DNA of 42,805 bases from Sphingobacteriaceae bacterium (GTDB lineage Bacteria > Bacteroidota > Bacteroidia > UBA7662), in NCBI GenBank assembly GCA_013824115.1, contig PNNG01000024.1, forward strand, positions 1-42,805, in the 5' to 3' direction. Positions 18,030 through 27,965 of the stretch are shown in pieces. The notes beneath the pieces were generated by a model, which saw only the letters and a program-made list of their open reading frames with translations, was not told the DNA's origin and did no database searches. The position numbers and the translations under genes were made by a program. How positions within the stretch are numbered: the stretch's first letter is position 1; the number at the start of each line of letters is the position of its first letter.

Positions 18030-19228
18030 TCTGACGTACATATGCGCTTTCTGAACATGCGCCTTCGGCGCTCGGGTTTCCCGCAAACTTCGCAGACGGG
18101 CGCAGAAAAGCCTCTGCGTAAATCTGCGCTTTCTGCGGGAAACCAGGCAGCCGCAGGCTGACTTTCGTACGTACGCGCCTACGGCGCTAGAGGTTCCCGC
18201 AGACTTCGCAGACGGGCGCAGAAAAGCCTCTGCGTACATCTGCGCTTTCTGCGGGAAACCAGCCGCAGGCTGACCTTTCGTACATCTACGCCTTCGGCGC
18301 TAGAGGTTCCCGCAAACTTCGCAGGCGGGCACAGAAAAGCCTCTGCGTACATCTGCGCTTTCTGCGGGAAACCAGGCAGCCGCAGGCTGGCTTTCGTACA
18401 TCTACGTCTACGGCGCTAGGGTTTCCCGCAGACTTCGCAAACGAGCGCAGAAAAGCCTCTGCGTACATCCGCGCTTTCTGCGGGAAACCAGGCAGCCGCA
18501 GGCTGGCTTTAGTACGTACGCGCCTAAGACGCTAGAGGTTCCCGCAAACTTCGCAGACGGGCGCAGAAAAGCCTCTGCGTAAATCTGCGCTTTCTGCGGG
18601 AAACCATGCAGCCGCAGGCTGACTTTCGTACATCTGCGCCTACGGCGCTAGAGGTTCCCGCAAACTTCGCAGACGGGCGCAGAAAAGCCTCTGCGTAAAT
18701 CTGCGCTTTCTGCGGGAAACCAGGCAGCCGCAGGCTGACTTTCGTACATCTGCGCCTACGGCGCTAGAGGTTCCCGCAAACTTCGCAGACGGGCGCAGAA
18801 AAGCCTCTGCGTACATCTGCGCTTTCTGCGGGAAACCAGGCAGCCGCAGGCTGACTTTCGTACGTACGCGCCTACGGCGCTAGAGGTTCCCGCAGACTTC
18901 GCAGACGGGCGCAGAAAAGCCTCTGCGTGAAGCAATTCATTCTGCACATACACCTTCGGCGATAGAGGTTCCCTCAGACTTCGCAGACCGGCGCACAAAA
19001 GCCTCTGCGTACATCTGCGCTTTCTGCGGGAAACCAGGCAGCCGCAGGCTGGCTTTAGTACGTACGCGCCTACGGCGCTAGAGGTTCCCGCAAACTTCGC
19101 AAACGAGCGCAGAAAAGCCTCTGCGTACATCTGCGCTTTCTGCGGGAAACCAGGCAGCCGCAGGCTGGCTTTCGTACATCTGCGCTTTCTGCGGGAAACC
19201 AGGCAGCCGCAGGCTGGCTTTCGTACCT
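18030..19228. repeat. Tandem array of ten ~116-bp units made of nested inverted repeats
   Basis: Units begin with TTCCCGCA at 18078, 18194, 18307, 18423, 18539, 18655, 18771, 18887, 18969 and 19085. Spacing is 116 bp except for one 113-bp and one 82-bp unit. Each full unit contains a large imperfect hairpin whose outer arms are TTCCCGCAGA and TCTGCGGGAA, an inner pair CGCAGA/TCTGCG, then smaller hairpins CAGCC-GCA-GGCTG and GCGCC-TAC-GGCGC. A 50-bp partial duplication closes the array at about 19175-19228, and a half unit precedes the first copy. Units differ by scattered point changes. 116 is not a multiple of three and there is no variable spacer, so it is neither coding nor CRISPR. It lies between UPF0316 and motA. 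Confidence 0.92.
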
Positions 19229-19281
19229 CTAGCATTCCAAAACAGACTGAGCTATTCCCAATATAAAACCCACATCCCAAA

Positions 19282-19313
19282 TTGAAAAAATGAATGGCTG
19301 CGTCTTAAATTTT
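19282..19313 (+). promoter_or_regulatory. Possible promoter of the motA-motB pair
   Basis: TTG at 19282-19284 is followed after 21 bases by TAAATTTT at 19306-19313, a 7-of-8 match to TAnnTTTG. It lies in the AT-rich stretch between the repeat array and motA, about 110 bases before the start codon. The match is weak. Confidence 0.3.
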
Positions 19314-19424
19314 ATTACTTTTAACCCTCAAACCAAAAGTGCGTAAAAAAGGAGTGTCTAATATCGACTCGCTGTTAAACAGGCACCTCCCTATCACGAT
19401 ATAAACATTGAATTTTAGAATTGC

Positions 19425-20219
19425 ATGAAACGTGGTGTCTGGAACTATATATTGATGGCCGTCTCCATTGGGGCCTTCCTCATCGGATCACTCGATTCCT
19501 TTGGATATTACCGCATCGACGCCTTACAAGGTGCCGTAAACATTCCCAGCTTGCTACTCATTGTTGGAGGAATTTTCTTCCAAGCATTTGCCTCCTTCCC
19601 CTCATCCACCATTTGGGCGGGCATGAAAGAGCTTCGACCTACCTTTTCAGCCAAAGGCTCGAAAGCACAGGAAGAAGAACTCATCGATAAGGTAATGGAG
19701 TTGGTACGCGGCCTCAAAGCCAATAAGGCAGCCATGGTAGAGAATATCATGAATTCCCCAAATCAAGGTTTTCGTACTTATATAGCAGAGTTGTTGTCAA
19801 CCAACTACTCGCTCGAAGATATCCGCATTTTGGGCACCCATAAAATACATACCATGCGGCAAGCTGAAACAGGCCCCTTGCGCATGGTAAATGGATTGGC
19901 CGCTGCCGCACCAGCTTATGGCATGTTGGGCACGCTCATGGGGCTGATTGTAATGTTGAGTAACTTCGATAGCGCCCAAGGTTTGGCCTCTGGTTTGGCC
20001 ATTGCCCTAATGACCACTTTCTACGGACTGCTTTTGGCGCAATTCCTCTGGCAACCTTTGGGAAAAAAGCTGTTGGCCCAAATGATGTATAACCAACTCA
20101 AGCGAGAAGTTGAATTGGAAGCAGTATTGCTCACCATGATGAACAAACCCGAGCTCTTTATCGTCGACCAGCTTTCGTCGATGGTGCAAGCCCGTGATGG
20201 AGCATCCACCAACAACTAG
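19425..20219 (+). CDS. motA: MotA/PomA-like stator channel protein
   Basis: This encodes 264 residues with four membrane segments: about 8-25, 38-58, 154-178 and 187-211. The third and fourth carry the stator hallmarks: AAPAYGMLGTLMGLIVMLSN (Pro163, Thr170) and ALMTTFYGLLLAQF (Thr197, Thr198), with Pro211 after TM4. The threonines and surrounding sequence resemble the Na+-type PomA more than H+-type E. coli MotA. A 90-residue cytoplasmic loop lies between TM2 and TM3. It is directly followed by a MotB-like gene sharing one base, so the two form an ion-driven stator. No flagellar genes are near and such bacteria usually lack flagella; the device it drives is unknown. It is too short for ZorA of Zorya defence systems. 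Confidence 0.87.
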   Translation: MKRGVWNYILMAVSIGAFLIGSLDSFGYYRIDALQGAVNIPSLLLIVGGIFFQAFASFPSSTIWAGMKELRPTFSAKGSKAQEEELIDKVMELVRGLKANKAAMVENIMNSPNQGFRTYIAELLSTNYSLEDIRILGTHKIHTMRQAETGPLRMVNGLAAAAPAYGMLGTLMGLIVMLSNFDSAQGLASGLAIALMTTFYGLLLAQFLWQPLGKKLLAQMMYNQLKREVELEAVLLTMMNKPELFIVDQLSSMVQARDGASTNN

Positions 20220-20938
20220 TGAGCATGAACCAACCGGTCAATCCGCGCAAACCTCAAACCGACGATCTGGATGAGTTTCTCAACCAGAACCAAGACGAGT
20301 GGCAGGTAACCTACCTCGACACCGTTACCATATTGTTGGCCTTTTTCATCATTCTCTCGAGCATAGCCGATACCAATGTAGGCTTGATGATGAGCAGCAC
20401 GCCTCCCGAAGAGCAATCGACAGAACAAGTAAAGGGGAAAACCGAACAGCAATCGGCTGTGTTTTTTCCCATTGAAGCACTGTATTTCGACTTAACCCAG
20501 CTGCTGCAACAAGAAATTGAACAGGGTGTGGTGAACCTCGAAAAAGGCAAGTACGAAATACGCATGAGTTTTAGTGGCAGTACCTTTTATGCCTCCGGTG
20601 AAGCCGACCTGCTGCCCGCTGGAAAAGAAATCATCATGCGTATCGTGCGAGAGCTTACCGGATTGGAACGCGACGATTTTCAGCTAGATGTAGAAGGACA
20701 TACCGACAGCAACCCGATTAGCACCCTTCGCTTCAAAGACAACTGGGAGCTTTCGGCCGCCCGTGCCGCCAATGTAGTTCGTTTCTTCTTGCAGGCAGGC
20801 GTTTCTGCCGAAAAACTCAAAGCTTCGGGCTATGCCGATACCTATCCGGTTTTACCCGAACGCGATGAAAATGGCAAGGTGAATTACGACAATCAGCGGA
20901 AGAACCGCAGGATTGTGGTGCGCTTGTACTATAACTAA
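20219..20938 (+). CDS. motB: MotB/PomB-like stator protein with OmpA peptidoglycan-binding domain
   Basis: This encodes 239 residues from a GTG at 20219 that overlaps the motA stop by one base, or 237 from the ATG at 20225; neither has a strong ribosome site. A short cytoplasmic tail leads to one membrane helix (WQVTYLDTVTILLAFFIILS). Its aspartate (residue 34 from GTG, 32 from ATG) sits at the place of the ion-carrying Asp32 of MotB. A linker of about 80 residues follows, then an OmpA-like domain (about 135-239) with LDVEGHTDSNP, WELSAARAANVVRFF and NRRIVVRL, which anchors to peptidoglycan. With the MotA-like partner it should form a torque- or force-generating channel. Its last 20 residues end before an intergenic repeat. 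Confidence 0.87.
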   Translation: MSMNQPVNPRKPQTDDLDEFLNQNQDEWQVTYLDTVTILLAFFIILSSIADTNVGLMMSSTPPEEQSTEQVKGKTEQQSAVFFPIEALYFDLTQLLQQEIEQGVVNLEKGKYEIRMSFSGSTFYASGEADLLPAGKEIIMRIVRELTGLERDDFQLDVEGHTDSNPISTLRFKDNWELSAARAANVVRFFLQAGVSAEKLKASGYADTYPVLPERDENGKVNYDNQRKNRRIVVRLYYN

Positions 20939-21314
20939 TTCAAGATGGAGCGCAGCGGCATCCCGAGAGCCATAGCGCCTGCCCCGAGAGCCATAGGGAT
21001 TCGTGATTTGCGATTTGGATTTGCGATGATCATCCTGTGGGCTGAGGTTCTCGAAGCCCGGTGGGGGGAACCGCGACGACGCAACGATTAACGCGACATG
21101 GATTTGTAAAAACGTGATTGTTGTTCACCCAAAATCACCCCATTGCAAATGGCAAATTTCAAATCGGTATGGCCTGCGGCCAAGATTAACCTAGACGACA
21201 CAACGAAATACGCGACGGGCGCGACGGAATTTGGCAAAACGCAATTGTTGTTCATCCAAAATCACACAATGGCAAATTTGAATTCCATCCTCCTTGCTCC
21301 TGCCTGATAAACTG
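20939..21314. repeat. Gene-free spacer with intergenic repeat sequence after motB
   Basis: No gene is visible. The first 70 bases repeat the GAGCGCAGCG...ATCCCGAGAGCC family seen after the UPF0316 gene, including two copies of CCGAGAGCCATAG. The rest contains phrases that recur within the stretch (CAAAATCAC followed by AATGGCAAATTT near 21130 and 21260; CGACGCAACGATTAACGCGAC and a relative near 21195). It appears to be diverged duplicated non-coding DNA. Confidence 0.5.
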
Positions 21315-21347
21315 AAAAAGCGCGCCTCTCTCGAAGCGCGCCTTTTT
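21315..21347 (-). terminator. Terminator of katG
   Basis: A GC-rich hairpin with arms GCGCGC (21319-21324 and 21335-21342 region) flanked by A5 and T5 runs, placed 19 bases beyond the katG stop. Because both flanks are A/T runs it could also act on the plus strand for motB. Confidence 0.75.
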
Positions 21348-21365
21348 CATTTTAACCCGTTGATC

Positions 21366-23627
<2,262 letters not shown>

Positions 23628-23639
23628 TCAGCGTACGGT

Positions 23640-23672
23640 CAAATTTAGTCCGGTTCCTCTAATTTAAGCAAT
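23640..23672 (-). promoter_or_regulatory. Probable katG promoter
   Basis: On the minus strand, ATTG (23672-23669) is followed after 21 bases by TAAATTTG (23647-23640), a full match to the -7 consensus TAnnTTTG. The katG start is 51 bases downstream. Spacing is slightly longer than the 19-base ideal. Confidence 0.42.
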
Positions 23673-23744
23673 TGAATGATGCGATGGTAGTGATAGGTTT
23701 TTTCTATGGAGAGCGCAGGAGATATAGGAGCAGCCTACGGCTGT

Positions 23745-24043
23745 TTTAAAACACGGAGGGCACGGAGGACACGGAGGAGATGCGGCGCTTACTCTGACAG
23801 CGGTCATGCCGCCTTATTCAAACACAGAGAGCACGGAGGACACGGAGAAGGGGGGAGATTTACATCCAATAGACGTTCAGATAATAGATGCCCCGATAAT
23901 AGAAAGGAAAGCCTAGATGCTTGAGCAATCAGGAATGAAGATTCAATCACCTAATTCCCAAAAAACAGACCATTTACATTTGAACACCCCTCTGTGGCCT
24001 TCCCGGATGGCCGGGACTTGCAGCCTGACCTCCGTGTTTTTCC
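23745..24043. repeat. ACACGGAGG-type interspersed repeats between katG and the DUF6952 gene
   Basis: No gene is visible in 23673-24043. Two direct copies of a purine-rich phrase (ACACGGAGG-GCACGGAGGACACGG near 23750 and ACACAGAGAGCACGGAGGACACGG near 23820) lie about 70 bases apart. A fragment in inverse orientation (CCTCCGTGTTTTTCC) abuts the DUF6952 stop near 24030. The same phrase recurs at 30763-30793 upstream of the amidohydrolase gene. Confidence 0.6.
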
Positions 24044-24283
24044 TCAAGCTATCGAGCTCCGCACCCTTTGCGCAAAGGCCCGGAAGGCATCCTTAAAATC
24101 GGTGCCGGCTGCCACTTGCTCGCGGATCCAGATGGCGCCAAGGATTTGGGTGAGCTGATCGCCTTCATCGTCACCGGGCACCTCAATGGCCGGGGTTTCT
24201 TCATTCAAAAGGGCTTCTTCGGCTGCTTGGAGTGTAGCCAAATCGTGCTGTTCGGCCAGTTGTTTGATGGCAGGCAATTTCAT
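24044..24283 (-). CDS. Small DUF6952-like protein partnered with thioredoxin
   Basis: This encodes 79 residues, acidic and probably all alpha-helical (MKLPAIKQLAEQHDL, then GDQLTQILGAIWIREQVAAG, then DFKDAFRAFAQRV). The opening MKLPxIK and the closing motif resemble the DUF6952 family, found next to thioredoxin genes in many Bacteroidota. Its ATG overlaps the TGA of the thioredoxin gene by four bases (24280-24283), so the two are translationally coupled. No cysteine, signal peptide or membrane segment is present. It is likely a cytoplasmic partner or regulator of the thioredoxin; its function is unknown. Confidence 0.75.
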   Translation of the reverse strand: MKLPAIKQLAEQHDLATLQAAEEALLNEETPAIEVPGDDEGDQLTQILGAIWIREQVAAGTDFKDAFRAFAQRVRSSIA

Positions 24284-24603
24284 GACAGCAGTTTTTCGTC
24301 AACCAAAGCTTGCACAAAATCAATTTTCGAAGCCGCACTGCCGCCTACCAATTCGCCCTTTTTGAAGGCAGCGAAAAAAGGCAGGTTATCGACCCCGGCC
24401 ATTTTGCGGGCATTCGGACTCTCCTCGGCGTTCACGTCTACAAAGGCCACGCGGCTGTAGTTTTCATCGTCTGACAGGCGGCGTACTTTGGGCGCAATGA
24501 GTTTGCAATTGCCGCACCAGTCGGCATAATATTTCACCAAAACCAGCTCGTTATCGGCCAGCAGTTGTTCAAAATTGGTATCGGTAGCAGGAATCAAAGC
24601 CAT
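24280..24603 (-). CDS. Thioredoxin-family protein
   Basis: This encodes 107 residues, a single thioredoxin domain without signal peptide. The active site YYADWCGNCKLIAPKVRRL carries the pair Cys-Gly-Asn-Cys instead of the classical Cys-Gly-Pro-Cys, which should alter its redox potential. The cis-proline segment is VDNLPFFAAFKKGE, and the C-terminal helix runs to the end. It is cytoplasmic and probably reduces a dedicated partner, possibly a peroxiredoxin. It is cotranscribed with the DUF6952-like gene through a four-base overlap. A TACCTTTG promoter element lies just upstream. Confidence 0.92.
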   Translation of the reverse strand: MALIPATDTNFEQLLADNELVLVKYYADWCGNCKLIAPKVRRLSDDENYSRVAFVDVNAEESPNARKMAGVDNLPFFAAFKKGELVGGSAASKIDFVQALVDEKLLS

Positions 24604-24618
24604 GTCTCAAATTTTCTG

Positions 24619-24626
24619 CAAAGGTA
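24619..24626 (-). promoter_or_regulatory. Probable -7 promoter element of the thioredoxin operon
   Basis: TACCTTTG on the minus strand matches TAnnTTTG and ends 15 bases before the start codon. No clear TTTG is found 19 bases further upstream. The same octamer precedes transketolase at 36429-36436. Confidence 0.35.
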
Positions 24627-24660
24627 GGGCTTTGGCAGGCGAAAAGGAAGGGGGTTTAAA

Positions 24661-24801
24661 TTGCGATTCCTTAAATCATTAGCAACAAGAGATATTGTTC
24701 TGGAATTTAAAAGTGACCAACTTATTGCGAAGAAATTCAAAATTCAATTTTCAACATTGAGATATACAATTAAATCTAAATTCTGGCAATCGGTAGCTTA
24801 A
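24661..24801 (+). pseudogene. Possible remnant of a helix-turn-helix protein
   Basis: This AT-rich open frame of 46 codons has no ATG; its first possible codon is TTG at 24661. It contains LIAKKFKIQFSTLRYTIKSK, which looks like a helix-turn-helix of the Homeodomain-like kind found in transposases and small regulators. It lies at the border between GC-richer core DNA and the AT-rich methyltransferase operon. It could be a decayed fragment of a mobile element or chance. Confidence is low. Confidence 0.22.
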
Positions 24802-24842
24802 CTTTCAACTCTTTGGAGACAGAGCAATCAACGAAAATTCAG

Positions 24843-26027
24843 TTAGCGTTTATTTGCTTGCCCAGCCCACTCCAAATATCTTCCTTTATTATATCTGGCT
24901 AGTTCCAGCAATTCCCCAGTTGCATGAATCATTTCTTCCTTTAACTCAGCACTCTCTTCCAAAACAGCGTCTACGTCTAGTTGAGAACAAACTAATCTTA
25001 AGGCGTGAACAGCTAACTCACATTCATTAACATCTCTTTGGCTGGGAAATGCTAGGCCATAAGGATCATTAACCCCTGAATCAGTCGGTGTAATTAAAAG
25101 CGATAAAGATGTCATATCTTGAAAATCTTCACCACCATATACCTTATAACCAAATACACTCTTTACTTTGACTTCCACTTTCGGCGTTAAGCTTAGGCCC
25201 ATAGCGGCTAGCCACTTGCATAATGAAACAAGAAAAACATCCGCCTTGCCTTTAGCAGACTCAATCACCGAATCCAAAGAAGTCTCATCACTTATAGATC
25301 TTTCCGTCATTGAAGCTTCTAAAAAACTGGGGCATTTTTCTAGGTTTTCTACATAAATCTTTTTTAAGACTTCAAAAACGCCTTCATCAATTTGTTTTGG
25401 GCCTGCGGTTCGTGTGGTAATAAACAAGAGCCAAGGATTTTTGCGTCTCGATTGCAGATTCATAATTCTACTTAAGGTAGAGTAATGTGTTTGCAAAAAT
25501 TCATGTGATTGTTTGCCTATTCCGTCACACAAATCTATGTTAATGACATCAAATGGACCTAAATGCTTCGTTTTCTTTGATGCTGGTGTTTTCTCATCGG
25601 CAATCTTACAAAAGTTATCTGGCATTATTGCCGATTCTTCACTAACAAGACCTAAACGATTTACCTCATGAAGAGAGACATGCAAATCTGAGCCTCTTTC
25701 TACAGATGAGTTTCCATCGTTATTAAATCCTAGATATTTTAGCTTGAAACCACGAGGAACACAAATCTTATCATGAAAATAGCGCAAATCAAGTAAATCT
25801 TCTCCAGGTAGTCCCAAGTATTTAAAGATGTTATTCTCAGGCGGATGCTCATCAAATAACTCTCGTATTTCTTGGCACCATTGTTTCTCACGAACATATT
25901 GTTTGCGTGGCTTGTGCCATGGTTGAAATCCATCACGTTCTTTTGGCGATGAAGGTTGCAAATAATTCTTTACAGGAAATATATCGTTGGCTAGACTGTT
26001 TTGACGGTCTTCATTATGTTGCTCCAT
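24843..26027 (-). CDS. Unrecognised protein of the methyltransferase/GHKL operon
   Basis: This encodes 394 residues of a family I do not recognise. The N-terminus (about 35-55) is basic and aromatic (FQPWHKPRKQYVREKQW). A Rossmann-like core may follow: LGLPGEDLLDLRYFHDK (about 71-87), LKYLGFNND (96-104), FDVINIDLCDGIG (159-171) and NPWLLFITTRT (197-207). These segments are spaced like motifs I, II, IV and V of class I SAM methyltransferases but lack a standard catalytic tetrapeptide. The C-terminal 100 residues are helical. No PD-(D/E)XK, HNH, GIY-YIG or PLD nuclease motif is visible. It starts 3 bases after the ATPase stop, as third gene of the operon. A role as effector or target recogniser is plausible but unproven. 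Confidence 0.85.
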   Translation of the reverse strand: MEQHNEDRQNSLANDIFPVKNYLQPSSPKERDGFQPWHKPRKQYVREKQWCQEIRELFDEHPPENNIFKYLGLPGEDLLDLRYFHDKICVPRGFKLKYLGFNNDGNSSVERGSDLHVSLHEVNRLGLVSEESAIMPDNFCKIADEKTPASKKTKHLGPFDVINIDLCDGIGKQSHEFLQTHYSTLSRIMNLQSRRKNPWLLFITTRTAGPKQIDEGVFEVLKKIYVENLEKCPSFLEASMTERSISDETSLDSVIESAKGKADVFLVSLCKWLAAMGLSLTPKVEVKVKSVFGYKVYGGEDFQDMTSLSLLITPTDSGVNDPYGLAFPSQRDVNECELAVHALRLVCSQLDVDAVLEESAELKEEMIHATGELLELARYNKGRYLEWAGQANKR

Positions 26028-26030
26028 TGT

Positions 26031-27965
26031 CTATTCAGAAGTTTGAAGAATTTCATATATAGCCTTGAAGAGCCTTTCTTGTTTTCTTGATTCGAGCTTT
26101 TCCAACAAACCATATGTTGTCAAGAGTTGTGCAATGGCTCTAATCTTTTCTGTTAATAATTTGTTCTGAGCATTGAAAGCATCAGTCCTCCTACGTGTTT
26201 CATTTGGCACAATTGATCCAACATCCAATACGACATCTGCTTCGACTTTATCAAAATTAATTTGACTTAAATCAGTTATTAAGATGGTAGCAGGAGCTGA
26301 ACCATCGTTTAACGTTTCCTCCCTATGAACATCTAAAGCTATCCTTTGCAAGTTGCTTATCGATTGATCAGTGACCTCGGACCTGCGAACATCACGTAAT
26401 TCTTTCGCAACTCTTTTCTGTGTACTTGCTAATTGTCTAAACGCATTGTGCAGCCACTTGGTCAAAAAAACCGCATGAGGATGTGCATAATTAAAGCTTT
26501 CCCTATCTATATTCAATGCACTATCAAAACCTTCTTTTATGAATATTTCGCAAGTAACCTGATCCCTTCTGGTTTGTTCTGAGGTTTGATACCGCATGAA
26601 AGAGGCATCAAAACCTGAACCACTTGCCCCATGTATCCGAATTAAAGACCCGCGGTGTTCGGTAGGTGCAATTTTTGGACTCCAAAACAAGTAAGCTTCA
26701 AATGACAGAGCACCTCCACTGAGTTCTTCAGAAATACCTAAAAAATCCTCCCTACATTTCCCAAAAAATACCAATGGATGCTGTACGGAGTGGTTGCCTT
26801 TAGGTAGATTTTGGAATTTGATGGGCCTTGCTAGCTTAAGATCATCAATGTAGACATCAAAAATGTCACTTCTCGAATCTTCGTTAAGTTGTAATATTTT
26901 TCTTACCGGATTACCATTTGAGACTTCTACTTCTGTTGCTCCACCCTTCAACACATTAGATAATTGAAAAACTCGAGCCCAAGACATATCAAGATCGAAT
27001 GGATGTCCTTCCACATATCGAATTGGAATTGACAACGCAAGTTGCCATATCATATTCAAATAGTTGTCAAATAACCGATCGAGCTGTGGATTGACATTAC
27101 CATTTGAATATTCATTCCAGACTGCATCTACAAGCTTACTGAAAGCCAATTCTGAATTATCATTCTCTGTCCATGGAACGGATTCAGAGTTTTCAATGAG
27201 TCCAATATCTGGATCGATTTTTCCGATGTGGTATTTTGGAGCTTGTAAGGAGTGTGTTCCTTCATCATCTTCAGAATTACTCTGATTTACTGCGGCCCAC
27301 ATTTCCGCACTTCTAAGCAAATTTTTGGCGTGTGGCTTAATATCAGTCAGGACTATAGTGGTACCATGCGCTTCAGCATCAGCGGCAGGTTCTCTCCATA
27401 TATTTACTTTACCTGATTCATATGAATTATCATTTTCACCTGAGTCAGAATATTGGCGCATAGAAACTGTAGCAACTGTCCTGAAAGGCTCTCCTGACAC
27501 CTTTGTTATTATTTGAAAAGTTTGTGTTAACTGAGAAACAGAAAACATTCCTATGCCTATCTTGCCAATTAGTGGCCTTCCTGAAGGGCTTTTTTGAATA
27601 TCCTTGACTGAAGTGATTCCAAGCTCTTGACCGCGTGTGTGCCTTTTTGCACTGCCTCCAATATGAAGCAGGGTTCTCGCAAGAATATCTTTTGACATTC
27701 CAATGCCGTTATCTTCTATTGAAATCTCATTAAACCTCGGTGCATCTGTTTTAATCACCACTTTAGTTGCATCGGCATCATAAGCATTCGAAATCAACTC
27801 TCTTAAGGCAGAACCAGGTTGCCGATAAATTCCATCCGTTACTCGTGCTATTACACGATCGTCTGTACGCAAGGTAGTTGTTGCAAATTTGCCAGCAACA
27901 TATTCAGTGCTGGATATTTCCTGAATTAATCGTATTTCTTCTTCAGAAATTGCATTTTGTTCCAT
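26031..27965 (-). CDS. GHKL-fold ATPase of MutL/MORC/Hsp90 type, restriction-modification associated
   Basis: This encodes 644 residues. The Bergerat ATP site is complete: N box ALRELISNAYDADAT (Glu56, Asn60, Asp63), G1 box EDNGIGM (Asp85, Gly87, Gly89), a glycine-rich lid PLIGKIGIGMFSVSQL (about 131-146) and the Thr-containing GTTIVLTDI (about 206-214). A transducer-like domain follows and a helical C-terminus ends YEILQTSE. The MutL endonuclease motif DQHAxxERxxYE is not seen. GHKL ATPases of this kind are known to occur beside C5-methyltransferases in bacterial restriction-like systems related to the origin of MORC proteins. It overlaps the methyltransferase by 23 bases and precedes the 394-residue gene by 3 bases. 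It probably clamps or moves on DNA in response to ATP. Confidence 0.9.
   Translation of the reverse strand: MEQNAISEEEIRLIQEISSTEYVAGKFATTTLRTDDRVIARVTDGIYRQPGSALRELISNAYDADATKVVIKTDAPRFNEISIEDNGIGMSKDILARTLLHIGGSAKRHTRGQELGITSVKDIQKSPSGRPLIGKIGIGMFSVSQLTQTFQIITKVSGEPFRTVATVSMRQYSDSGENDNSYESGKVNIWREPAADAEAHGTTIVLTDIKPHAKNLLRSAEMWAAVNQSNSEDDEGTHSLQAPKYHIGKIDPDIGLIENSESVPWTENDNSELAFSKLVDAVWNEYSNGNVNPQLDRLFDNYLNMIWQLALSIPIRYVEGHPFDLDMSWARVFQLSNVLKGGATEVEVSNGNPVRKILQLNEDSRSDIFDVYIDDLKLARPIKFQNLPKGNHSVQHPLVFFGKCREDFLGISEELSGGALSFEAYLFWSPKIAPTEHRGSLIRIHGASGSGFDASFMRYQTSEQTRRDQVTCEIFIKEGFDSALNIDRESFNYAHPHAVFLTKWLHNAFRQLASTQKRVAKELRDVRRSEVTDQSISNLQRIALDVHREETLNDGSAPATILITDLSQINFDKVEADVVLDVGSIVPNETRRRTDAFNAQNKLLTEKIRAIAQLLTTYGLLEKLESRKQERLFKAIYEILQTSE

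Noticed and set aside
18030..19228. CRISPR array
   Set aside because: Repeats are 116 bp and run directly into each other with no variable spacers, and no cas genes are near.
18756..19280. Long minus-strand reading frame (174 codons) through the repeat array
   Set aside because: It is made of the 116-bp repeat, whose period is not a multiple of three, so the frame changes reading in each unit. The product is Cys/Arg-rich low-complexity sequence without a family.
19425..20938. Zorya defence system (ZorA/ZorB)
   Set aside because: The MotA-like protein is 264 residues, without the long C-terminal tail of ZorA, and no ZorC, ZorD or ZorE gene follows; the next gene is katG on the other strand.
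23706..23924. 72-codon plus-strand frame after katG
   Set aside because: It consists of the ACACGGAGG repeat translated as Arg/Gly/His-rich sequence.
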